DNA of 64,000 nucleotides from Pseudomonas chlororaphis. Lineage in GTDB: Bacteria > Pseudomonadota > Gammaproteobacteria > Pseudomonadales > Pseudomonadaceae. A program made the translations under genes and the position numbers. The stretch covers positions 62,001-126,000 of the forward strand of contig NZ_MSCT01000019.1 in assembly GCF_001921865.1 (NCBI RefSeq), in the 5' to 3' direction. Below, piece by piece: positions 16,944-25,900 of the stretch. Every line of letters starts with the position of its first letter. Position 1 is the first letter of the stretch. A model generated the notes under the pieces. It did no database searches, was not told where the DNA came from, and was given only the letters and a program-made list of their open reading frames with translations.

Positions 16944-17330
16944 ATGGCTATCGACGAATCCGCCTCGTCCACGGCTCAAGGCTCCTCTCCACGGCGCCTG
17001 GGCGCTGCGTTCCTGGGCTTGCTGCACAGCCATGTGGAACTGTTCGGCATCGAGTTGCAGGAACAGAAAGCCCGCACCGTCAGCCTGCTGCTGTTCGCCG
17101 GGCTGGCCCTGGTGTTCGCCCTGCTGCTATTGGTAGGCCTGTCGGCCCTGGTGCTGATCCTGTTCTGGGACACCTATCGCCTGGCCGCCATCATCGGTTT
17201 GTGCGTCTTCTATACGCTGGCCGCGCTGTTCTGCGCCATGCGCCTGAAGGCCGCGATTTTCGATGAGTCCTCGCCCTTCCACGCCACCCTCGAAGAGCTG
17301 GCCAACGACCGGGAGCGCCTGCTGCCATGA
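16944..17330 (+). CDS. YqjE-like phage-holin-superfamily membrane protein
   Basis: The 128-residue protein has a short cytoplasmic N-terminus, then two to three membrane helices (VSLLLFAGLALVFALLLLVG and AAIIGLCVFYTLAALFCAM). It belongs to the YqjE/holin-III family (DUF1469) of inner-membrane proteins of unknown function. The gene starts right after the DUF883 stop and its stop overlaps the next start (ATGA), so the three are translated together. It is a stable chromosomal operon member rather than part of a prophage. Confidence 0.88.
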   Translation: MAIDESASSTAQGSSPRRLGAAFLGLLHSHVELFGIELQEQKARTVSLLLFAGLALVFALLLLVGLSALVLILFWDTYRLAAIIGLCVFYTLAALFCAMRLKAAIFDESSPFHATLEELANDRERLLP

Positions 17331-17668
17331 GCCTGCCTGAAATCCCGCAAACCAACTCCCGACGCGAGATGCGCAAGGCGCTGATCCGCCTGCGCATGGA
17401 AATGCACCGCCAGAAAATCCGTCACGAATCCCAGCAACTGCTGCAACCCTTGCAGCGGGTACGCGGCCTGGGCCAGAGCTGGCAACAGGGGTTCGGCATC
17501 AAGCACGCGCCGTTGTGGGGCGTGGCCGCCGTGACCCTGCTGGGTTTTCTGACGGGCAAGGGCGCGAAGAGCGGCAGCGTCAAAAGCTTCGCCCGGCTGG
17601 TACGCCTCAGCGCCGGCCTGTTGCCGCTGATCAAACTGGTCATGCAAGGCACCTCGGGTAAAAACTGA
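17327..17668 (+). CDS. YqjK-like protein
   Basis: The 113-residue protein is the third gene of the DUF883-YqjE unit. A basic N-terminal helix (RREMRKALIRLRMEMHRQKI) precedes a hydrophobic segment (LWGVAAVTLLGFLTG) and a second weak hydrophobic stretch. It resembles the YqjK family only by position, size and charge pattern. The four-base ATGA overlap with the upstream gene supports coupled translation. Confidence 0.7.
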   Translation: MSLPEIPQTNSRREMRKALIRLRMEMHRQKIRHESQQLLQPLQRVRGLGQSWQQGFGIKHAPLWGVAAVTLLGFLTGKGAKSGSVKSFARLVRLSAGLLPLIKLVMQGTSGKN

Positions 17669-17800
17669 GCGGCCGCCATCTGGCTGCATTCTTGCAATCG
17701 TTTCTTGAATAAGCCCCGCGCCCGACCTCTTGCCAGAGGTCGGGCCGTGCCTGTTCGCAGGTACCGGCACCAGGCCCACAAGACCAACCAAGGAGGCCCC

Positions 17801-18964
17801 GTGATCGACGGGCAACCGCTTGCCTGCTTTCAACCCTTCATCGACACCGCCACCGGCCGTATCGCCGGGGTCGAAGCCCTGGGCCGCCTGCGTCAACCCA
17901 ACGGCCAGCTGTTGTCGGTGGGCCCGCTGTTCAGCGATCCGCGAAACTCCGCGACCAGCCTGCGGCGACTCGACCGGCTGATTCGCGCCGACGCCCTGAG
18001 CCGCCTGCACGCAGCGCCCGCGGAGTGGTTCCTGAGCCTCAATATCTCGCCGCGCTGGATCAGCCGCCTACGCGCCGGCCAACCCTTGCCCAGCCTCAAG
18101 CAATTGCAGCAGCACGGCGTCGATCCGCGGCGCGTGGTCTTCGAAATCACCGAACTGAGCGGCGACAGCCAACGCCTCAGCGAAGTGGTGGCGCGCTACC
18201 GCGAAGCCGGCGCGCGCATCGCCATCGACGACTTCGGCGCCGGCTACTCCCAGCTCGACCGCGTGCTGGCCCTGCAACCGGACATCCTCAAGCTCGACAT
18301 GCGCCTGTTCCAGGCGGCGGCCCGTGGCGGTCCCAGCAGCGACGTGGTCAAGGCCCTGGCGCAGATGGCCGAGAAAACCGGCTGCTGGATCATCGCCGAG
18401 GGCGTCGAAAGCGAAAGCGAGCTCAACTTCGCCCTGGAATGCGGCTCGCGGTATGTGCAGGGTTTCCTGTTCGCCCGGGCCGAGCGGGAGTTCTTCGCCA
18501 GCGATGCCTTCGTCGCGCCCTTTGCCCGGCAGCGCGAACGCTATGTCCAGCAGAAACTCGCCGAACGCGGACGCCTGATGCAACTGCGCCAGCAACTGGC
18601 GGAGCTGATGAACCTCCTGCAGGACTGGGCTCAAGCCCAAGCGCCGATCGAGCGCCTGCCGCAGCTGGATGCCTTTCCCTGGTTGCTGCGTTTCTATCAG
18701 TGCGATCGTCACGGCACCCAACTGACGCCGAACCTGGAATGGCGCAACAAGCGCTGGCAGGCCGACCCCAGCTACGTCGGCCACAACTGGTCATGGCGTC
18801 CGTATTTCTATCACCTGCTGGCCGAAGGCTGGGACGAGCGGCGGCTGACCCTGTCGAACACCTACCGCGATGCCACCAGCAACCAGTACTGCCTGACCGC
18901 CGGGCAGTTCTTCGACCAGGGCCGGCGCCTGCTGCTGATCGATATCGACGCGGCCGGGCTCTAG
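17801..18964 (+). CDS. EAL-domain c-di-GMP phosphodiesterase with YkuI-type C-terminal sensor
   Basis: Residues 1-245 of this 387-residue protein are an EAL domain with the catalytic set in place: GVEAL, LNIS, FEITE, IDDFGAGYS, LKLDM, AEGVE and VQGFLFA. It should hydrolyse c-di-GMP. The last 120 residues look like the YkuI_C PAS/Cache-like domain (NLEWRNKRWQ, NWSWRPYFYHLL, LSNTYRDATS), which in YkuI binds a ligand next to the EAL dimer. There is no membrane segment. GTG 17801 follows a perfect AGGAGG at 17791 and is much better than the upstream TTG-started frame. Confidence 0.9.
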   Translation: MIDGQPLACFQPFIDTATGRIAGVEALGRLRQPNGQLLSVGPLFSDPRNSATSLRRLDRLIRADALSRLHAAPAEWFLSLNISPRWISRLRAGQPLPSLKQLQQHGVDPRRVVFEITELSGDSQRLSEVVARYREAGARIAIDDFGAGYSQLDRVLALQPDILKLDMRLFQAAARGGPSSDVVKALAQMAEKTGCWIIAEGVESESELNFALECGSRYVQGFLFARAEREFFASDAFVAPFARQRERYVQQKLAERGRLMQLRQQLAELMNLLQDWAQAQAPIERLPQLDAFPWLLRFYQCDRHGTQLTPNLEWRNKRWQADPSYVGHNWSWRPYFYHLLAEGWDERRLTLSNTYRDATSNQYCLTAGQFFDQGRRLLLIDIDAAGL

Positions 18965-19098
18965 CGGCCCGCGCGGTCGCCCCTGGCATTCGACGTCGAC
19001 CAGCGCACGAACCCCGCGCGCCGGCCGTTTGTTCCACTTGCAGCGGCAGGCGCGAACCGGGAAGCTAGCCCATCAGTCATTCGACGGAGAGACCCGCC

Positions 19099-20430
19099 TT
19101 GGATTGGCATACCCTGCTTACCCGCGAACGCCTCGGAAAGCCGCTGCACAGCCCTGAAGAACTCGGCCGCAGCCCCTTCCACAAAGACCACGACCGCATC
19201 ATCTTCTCCGGCGCCTTCCGCCGCCTGGGACGCAAGACCCAGGTGCACCCGGTCTCCAGCAACGACCATATCCACACCCGCCTGACCCACTCCCTGGAAG
19301 TCAGTTGCGTCGGGCGTTCCCTGGGCATGCGGGTCGGCGAAACCATTCGCGACGCCCTGCCCGACTGGTGCGAACCGAGCGATCTGGGCATGGTGGTGCA
19401 ATCGGCCTGCCTGGCCCACGACATCGGCAATCCACCGTTCGGCCATTCCGGCGAAGATGCCATCCGCCATTGGTTCCAGCAGGCCGCCGGGCGTGGCTGG
19501 CTGGATGCGATGAGCGACAACGAGCGTAATGACTTCCTCAACTTCGAAGGCAACGCCCAGGGTTTCCGGGTACTGACCCAGCTGGAATATCACCAGTTCG
19601 ACGGCGGTATGCGGCTGACCTACGCCACCCTCGGCACCTACCTGAAGTACCCCTGGACCGCGCGCCACGCCGACTCCCTGGGCTACAAGAAGCACAAGTT
19701 CGGCTGTTACCAGAGCGAACTGCCGCTGCTCGAACAGATCGCCGCCAAGCTCGGCCTGCCGCAACTCGAGGAACAACGCTGGGCACGCCATCCGCTGGTG
19801 TATCTGATGGAGGCCGCCGATGACATCTGCTATGCCCTGATCGACCTCGAGGACGGGCTGGAAATGGAGCTGCTCGAATACGCCGAAGTCGAGTCGCTGC
19901 TGCTCGGCCTGGTGGGCGACGACCTGCCGGAAACCTATCGCCAACTCGGCCCGGGAGACTCGCGCCGGCGCAAACTGGCGATCCTGCGCGGCAAGGCCAT
20001 CGAACACCTGACCAATGCCGCGGCACGGGCCTTCGTCGAACAGCAGGACGCCCTGCTCAGCGGCACCCTGCACGGCGACCTGGTGGAGCACATGCACGGC
20101 CCGGCCAAGCGTTGCGTGCTCAACGCCAAGGACATCGCCCGCAAGAAGATCTTCCAGGACAAGCGCAAGACCCTGCACGAGATCGGTGCCTACACCACCC
20201 TGGAAATCCTCCTCAACGCGTTGTGCGGCGCCGCCCTGGAACAGCACGGCGGCCGCAGCCCGTCGTTCAAGAACCGGCGGATTCTCGATCTGCTGGGCAA
20301 TAACGCGCCGAATCCGAACGGCTCGCTGCACGCTTCGTTCCTGCGCATGATCGACTTCATCGCCGGCATGACCGACAGCTACGCCAGCGAGATGGCCCGG
20401 GAAATGACCGGGCGCTCCAGCCCGCAATGA
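19099..20430 (+). CDS. dgt: Deoxyguanosinetriphosphate triphosphohydrolase-like protein
   Basis: The 443-residue HD-superfamily protein has the HD motif in LAHDIGNPPFGHSGEDA and HTRLTHSLEV upstream, as in Dgt and related dNTP triphosphohydrolases. The enzyme cuts dNTPs to nucleoside and triphosphate and so helps to set the dNTP pool. The start is TTG 19099, 8 bases after GGAGAG; no ATG gives a family-like N-terminus. It is a single gene with a strong terminator after it. Type I versus type II Dgt cannot be settled by eye; the length fits the type II group common in Pseudomonas. Confidence 0.9.
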   Translation: MDWHTLLTRERLGKPLHSPEELGRSPFHKDHDRIIFSGAFRRLGRKTQVHPVSSNDHIHTRLTHSLEVSCVGRSLGMRVGETIRDALPDWCEPSDLGMVVQSACLAHDIGNPPFGHSGEDAIRHWFQQAAGRGWLDAMSDNERNDFLNFEGNAQGFRVLTQLEYHQFDGGMRLTYATLGTYLKYPWTARHADSLGYKKHKFGCYQSELPLLEQIAAKLGLPQLEEQRWARHPLVYLMEAADDICYALIDLEDGLEMELLEYAEVESLLLGLVGDDLPETYRQLGPGDSRRRKLAILRGKAIEHLTNAAARAFVEQQDALLSGTLHGDLVEHMHGPAKRCVLNAKDIARKKIFQDKRKTLHEIGAYTTLEILLNALCGAALEQHGGRSPSFKNRRILDLLGNNAPNPNGSLHASFLRMIDFIAGMTDSYASEMAREMTGRSSPQ

Positions 20431-20438
20431 GCCGCCGT

Positions 20439-20483
20439 CGAACGGCCACCTCAATAAACGAGGTGGCCGTTCGAGGCTTTTTC
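20439..20483 (+). terminator. Rho-independent terminator after dgt
   Basis: A 13-bp perfect stem (CGAACGGCCACCT with AGGTGGCCGTTCG) around a 9-base loop is followed by a short T run (CTTTTTC). Confidence 0.88.
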
Positions 20484-21127
20484 ATCAACCGACAACTAAG
20501 GGATTCCCCTAGTCGCTAATCAGGCGATAACTGAACATCTCCGTTACTTCAACTTCTCCGTTCCACCACTTCACACGACGTCATACTGTCGCTCACCCTC
20601 GAAAAGTTCATCGGACACACCCCTAGAGCACTTGCTCTATAACTAGCGACATTGACCGATACATGCCGACCGGCAGACAACCCGACTCGCCTGAATTAAA
20701 CGGATCGTTAACGAAACAACCAAACATCCTACCTTTACCTTTCGATACACCTACCCCTCTCCCGGCTCCCTCCCCCTTCAAATACAAGGCCTTCGCTGGC
20801 CTCCGATGCTTACAAATGACGTACAAATCCATTTTGACGTTTCCGTTAGTCTTTTCAGACAAGTCTTATTCAGCTCAAGATAATTCCTCTTCAAACTGCC
20901 GAACAATCGGCACTAAATAAATAGCAAGCGAACTAACAAACCACATTGAAACTTCAATCTCGTCAGTTGGTTCAACAGCCATTTTCAAAATAATTTCGCC
21001 CTTCGCTGTAACAAAGAACGCTCCCAGGACTCAAGCGTCAAAATGGAAGTGATTACACGGAATACATCCGTGCCGATAAGTCGTTCCCGCACTTCCTCGT
21101 CCGTTTTCCACTATTTAAGGATGTCGA
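20484..21127. other. AT-rich leader of the TPS locus
   Basis: This ~640-base stretch between dgt and the TpsB gene has much more A+T than its neighbours and no credible coding frame. A frame of 85 codons at 20663-20920 has no family-like sequence or good ribosome site. The stretch carries the TAAGGGATTCCCCTA element near its left end. It may be a regulated, silencer-bound promoter region. Confidence 0.55.
20497..20524. promoter_or_regulatory. Second copy of the TAAGGGATTCCCCTA / AATCAGG element
   Basis: The 15-base sequence is identical to 3608-3622, and AATCAGG follows after 6 bases instead of 5. It lies about 600 bases upstream of the TpsB start. Function is inferred only from recurrence. 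Confidence 0.4.
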
Positions 21128-22852
21128 GTGCCTTACACGTCCTCAAGCCACCCAAGCTGTCACCCCGGCCTTGGCCGCTGGCTGCTGCTCTCGCTGCTGG
21201 CCGCGGCCCTGCCGGTGGCCGCCGCCGATATGCCGCAACCCGGCCAGGAAACCCTGCGCCTGCAACAGCAACAACAACGCGACCTGCAACAACTGCAACT
21301 GGAACAACGCCAGCGCCAGTTGCAGCGCGGCAGCTTCGGCGCGCCCGCGGTCACCCCCGACAAGGCCGTCGACAGCGCCGAGGATGAACAGTGCTGGGCC
21401 CTGAGCGGCACCCGGATCGCCGGGGTCACGCTGTTCAAGAAAGACCTGTTGAACCGCCAGCTCGAACCTTTTATCTCCCCCTGCATGGGGGTGAACGGGA
21501 TCAACCGCCTGCTGGCGCAGATCACCCGGGCCTATGCGGACGCCGGCTACATCGCCAGCCGCCCCTACCTGAGCAGCGCCCCCGCCGACGGCCACTCGCT
21601 GGATATCGTGGTCGACGAAGGTTATGTCGAGGCCGTCGAGCTGGCCGACCAGAGCCTGCCGGTATCCCTGCGCGGCGCCTTTCCCGGGATGCTGGGCAAA
21701 CCATTGAACCTGCGCGACCTGGAACAGGGCCTGGACCAGCTCAACCGCTTGCGCTCCGTCGACCTGACCGCCGACATCGCCCCCGGCAGCCAGCCCGGCG
21801 CCTCGCGGATCGTCCTGCGCCCGCGCGGCAGCGCCGCCTCGCGCTGGGCCTTGGGGCTGGGTGTGGATAACCTCGGCAGCGCCAGTACCGGGCGCGATCG
21901 CAACTCCGTCAACCTGGGCCTCGACAGCCCGCTGGAGCTCAACGACGCGCTCAACCTGAACTTCAGCGACACCCTCAATCACGGCCCGCGCTACAGCCGT
22001 ACGGCCAGCGTTTTCTACTCGATCCCCTACGGCTACTGGACCTACAGCCTGTTCGCCAGCCACGCCGAGTACCGCGCACCGTTCAAGGTCAGCAGCACGA
22101 CCCTCTACAACAGCGGACGCACCGACCAGCTCAGCCTGCGCGCCGACCGGGTGCTGTGGCGCGACCAGGGGCACCAGTTGAGCGCCAACCTGCAACTGGC
22201 CCACAAGGATGTCGACAGCTACCTGGAGAAAGTCCGCCTGGGCATCCAGAGCCCGACCCTGACCGTGGCCGAGGCCGGGCTCAATTTCTTCTGGCTCGAC
22301 GGCGCGGTGTGGAACCTGGATGTCAACTATGCCCAGGGCCTGACCTGGCTCGGCGCCGACCGCGACTCGCAGCAGGTGCAGAGAAACCTGCCGCAAGCGC
22401 AGTTCCGCAAATACCGCTCCAGCCTCAGCCAATGGCGCAACGGCCGCATCGGCGACCAGCCCTGGCAGTGGCAGAGCCAACTGTCGCTGCAATACAGCCC
22501 GGACCCGCTGCCGGCCATCGAACAACTGCTGGGCACCGACGACTCCGCCGTGCGCGGCTATCGCGAGAACAGCGCCTCGGGCGCCATCGGCGGCATCTGG
22601 CGCAACACCCTGCGCCTGCCGCTGCAGAACGATCTGCCGGTCAAGCTGACCCCGCGCCTGGCCTTCGACCACGGTCGGATCAAGGCGCAAGAAGGTGCCA
22701 GCAGCGAACGCCTGAGCGGCGCCAGCATCGGCCTCAACCTGAGCTGGAAGAACCTGCAGGTCGATGTCGATTACCAGCAGAGCCTGGAAACGCCGCAACG
22801 TTTTCACCATGAGTCGCCCACCTGGCTGACCCGCCTGAGCCTACAGATCTGA
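21128..22852 (+). CDS. TpsB outer-membrane transporter (ShlB/FhaC/HecB family)
   Basis: The 574-residue protein has a Sec signal peptide (hydrophobic core WLLLSLLAAALPVAAA), then a Gln-rich spacer, two POTRA-like modules (about residues 75-245) and a C-terminal beta-barrel rich in alternating aromatic strands. It ends in LTRLSLQI, with a terminal hydrophobic residue, but without the usual terminal Phe. It should sit in the outer membrane and export the TpsA protein made by the next gene, 108 bases away. GTG 21128 after AAGGA is the likely start. Together they form a classical two-partner secretion operon. Confidence 0.9.
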   Translation: MPYTSSSHPSCHPGLGRWLLLSLLAAALPVAAADMPQPGQETLRLQQQQQRDLQQLQLEQRQRQLQRGSFGAPAVTPDKAVDSAEDEQCWALSGTRIAGVTLFKKDLLNRQLEPFISPCMGVNGINRLLAQITRAYADAGYIASRPYLSSAPADGHSLDIVVDEGYVEAVELADQSLPVSLRGAFPGMLGKPLNLRDLEQGLDQLNRLRSVDLTADIAPGSQPGASRIVLRPRGSAASRWALGLGVDNLGSASTGRDRNSVNLGLDSPLELNDALNLNFSDTLNHGPRYSRTASVFYSIPYGYWTYSLFASHAEYRAPFKVSSTTLYNSGRTDQLSLRADRVLWRDQGHQLSANLQLAHKDVDSYLEKVRLGIQSPTLTVAEAGLNFFWLDGAVWNLDVNYAQGLTWLGADRDSQQVQRNLPQAQFRKYRSSLSQWRNGRIGDQPWQWQSQLSLQYSPDPLPAIEQLLGTDDSAVRGYRENSASGAIGGIWRNTLRLPLQNDLPVKLTPRLAFDHGRIKAQEGASSERLSGASIGLNLSWKNLQVDVDYQQSLETPQRFHHESPTWLTRLSLQI

Positions 22853-22960
22853 GGCCCCCTAACCGTGCATCAGCCTGAAACAGCCGAGCCCGGACACGAC
22901 ACAGCAGCGTTGCAACGAACAGCGCGCACGGCCACTCGGCACACACATAGAGAGCTTTTT

Positions 22961-25900
22961 ATGCCCGACTACATACCTGCGTTCCACCTGTCCCCCCGGG
23001 GCAAACTGCGCCTGGCCATTGCCGGCCTGCTCCTGCTGTCCCAGCTGCCGCAGGCGCTGGCCGGCGATATCATCGTGACCCAGGGCCCCGGCGGCCTGCC
23101 GCAACTGCAAAACCAGAACGGCGTACCGATCGTCAACATCGTCGCCCCCAACGGCAACGGGCTTTCCCATAACCAGTTCCTCGACTACAACGTCGGCGAC
23201 AAGGGCGTGGTCCTGAACAATGCCTTGCAGTCGGGCGTGTCGCAGTTGGCCGGGCAACTGGCCAAAAACCCGCAGTTCCATGGCCAGGACGCCAGCGTGA
23301 TTCTCAACGAGGTGATCAGCCGCAACGCCTCGACGATCAACGGCGCCCAGGAGATCTTCGGCCGCCCCGCCGACTATGTGCTGGCCAACCCCAACGGCAT
23401 CTCGGTCAACGGCGGCAGCTTCATCAATGCTCCGAACGCCAGCCTGCTGGTCGGCAAGCCCGAGTTTCAGGACGGCAAGCTGAACGAGCTGAGCACCCGT
23501 GGCGCCGAGGGCCAGTTGACGATCCAGGACCGTGGCCTGCGCAACGACAAAGGCAGCATCAACCTGATCGCCCCGCGTATCGACAGCCGAGGCGAAATCA
23601 CTGCCGAAAACCAGCTCAACCTCACCGTAGGGCGCAACGGCGTCGACCCGGCCAGCGGTAAGGTGAAGAACGTCGACCCGGCCGGCAACACGGCTGAACG
23701 GCGCATCGACGCCAGCCTGTTCGGCGCCATGCAGGCCGGACGCATCAACATCGTCAGCACCGCCGAGGGCGCCGGGGTGCGCGTCGGCGCGGTCCAGGTC
23801 AAGGGCCGCGACGGGGTCGATATCCGCTCCGCCGGCGATCTGCACATCAGCGGCCAGGCCCGGCCCGACAGCCTCGAGGCCGTCCGTGCCGGCGTGCACA
23901 GCAGCGAGGGCGACATCGAATTGCGCAGCGGCAAAGACCTGACCCTGGCCGCCACCGATGTCAGCGCCCGCGACATCAAGCTCGACGCCGGGCGCAACCT
24001 GACCCTGAGCGCCATCGAAAGCCGCAAGCTCCAGGAAAAGCGCGAGCAGTGGAGCAACAGCACCATCGGTATCACTTGGCAGACCTACGACCGCACCCTG
24101 ACCGACAGCGACAGCCGCCAGCACGGCAACCAGTTGACCGCCCGGCGCGACGCCGAGCTCAAGGCCCGCGGCAACGCCGAACTCCAGGCCAGCCAGGTCA
24201 AGGCCGGCAACAACCTGAAGATCGACAGCGGCGCCGACCTGCGCCTGACGGCCGCCACCGAAACCCACGCGCAACGCGACCAGGGCAACCACCGCAAGCA
24301 TCTGTGGAAAGCCAACTGGGACAAATCCAGCAGCGAACAACGCAGCATCATCAGCCAGCTGGAAGCCGGTGATCAGATCAACCTCGCCAGCAAACAGCAG
24401 CTGCAATTGCAGGGTGCCGAACTGACCAGCCCCGGCAATATCAAACTGACCGGTAGCCAGGTGGACATCGGCACCGTCAGCCGCACCCAGAGCAACAGCG
24501 ACAAGTCTTATTCCGGCGACCTGGTCGGCGGCAGCTTCTTCGGCAAGAACGGCGACGGCGACAAGGGCAAGACCCTGAACAAGGGCAGCAAGGTCAACGC
24601 CCAGGGCGACCTGATCGTCAAGGCCGACGAGGTCCGCATCAGCGGCAGCCAGGCCCGCGGAGGCAAGCAGGCCAGCGTGATCAGCAACACCGGCTCGCTG
24701 ACCATCGACGGCGTTCAGGACCGCTCCCACGACAACAGCTACAGCAAGGACAGCAAGTTCTTCGGCATCACCAAGGACGAAAACCGGCAGAACCTCAAGG
24801 GCAGCACCACCGTCACCAGCGACCTGCGTTCGGACAGCAACCTCGAACTCAAAAGCGCCAAGGACATCGCCATCAGCGGCGCGCACGTGGCCGCGAAAGG
24901 CGAACTCAAGGCCGACGCCAAGGGCGACATCAAGATCGACTCGACGCAAAACACCGCGCAGGGCGAGAGCACCAGCCACACCCGCGGCTTCGACGCCTAT
25001 GCCAAGGAGAATGCCCCGGGCACCCGGCAATACCGTGCCGGGGTGCGTTACGAGGACCGCGAGCAAACCGTCAAGAGCGACGACACCCGGCAACAGGCGA
25101 CAACCCTCAGCGGCGGCAGCCTGGAACTGGCCGCGGGCGGCGACCTGAGCGTCAAGGGCGCCAACCTGAAAGCCACCGGCGGCGACCCGAGCGTCAAGGG
25201 CGCCGACCTGAAGGCCACCGGCAGCGACCCGAGCGTCAAGGACAGCGACCTGAAAACCGCCAGCGGCGATATCAAACTCAGCGGCAAGCGGGTCGAGCTG
25301 CTGGCCGATCACGACACCCAGAGCAGCACCACCGACACCCGCACCACGGGCGGCGGTTTCTACTACACCGGCGGCCTGGACAAGGCCGGCAGCGGCGCGG
25401 AATTCTCCCACGGCACAACCCAGGACAGCCGCGACAGCAGCACTGCCAACACCACCGGTATCACCGCCACCGGCAACCTGACCATCAAGGCCGGCAATAC
25501 CCTGGTGACCGAAGGCGCGCAAGTCAAAGCAGGCGGCAAGTTGCAAGTCAATGCCGAGCAAGTCGACAACCGCGCGGCGCACAACACCGAGTCCAGCAGC
25601 CACAAGGAAAACACCTGGAGCGCCGATGTCGGCGCCAACGTCGAATACAAAGGCCTTACCCGCCCGATCGAGAAAGCCATCGAAGGCGTGGCCCAGCGCA
25701 AGTTCCATCAACCGGGCCTGCTCGACGCCCTGGAACAGCCCAACGTCGGGCTGGACGTGGAAGTCGGCCATCAGAACAAACAGCGCACCGAGCAAAGCAG
25801 CACCGCGGTGGTCAGCCAGTTCACCGGCGGCCAGGTAGGTGTCGAGGTAACCGGCCAGTTGCAGGACGAAGGCAGCAGCTACAAGGCCACCAACGGCGCC

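Noticed and set aside
16944..17330. Holin of a prophage
   Set aside because: The YqjE-like gene sits in the chromosomal DUF883-YqjE-YqjK operon; no other phage genes occur nearby.
20663..20920. 85-codon frame in the TPS leader
   Set aside because: No similarity to known proteins and composition unlike genes of the window.
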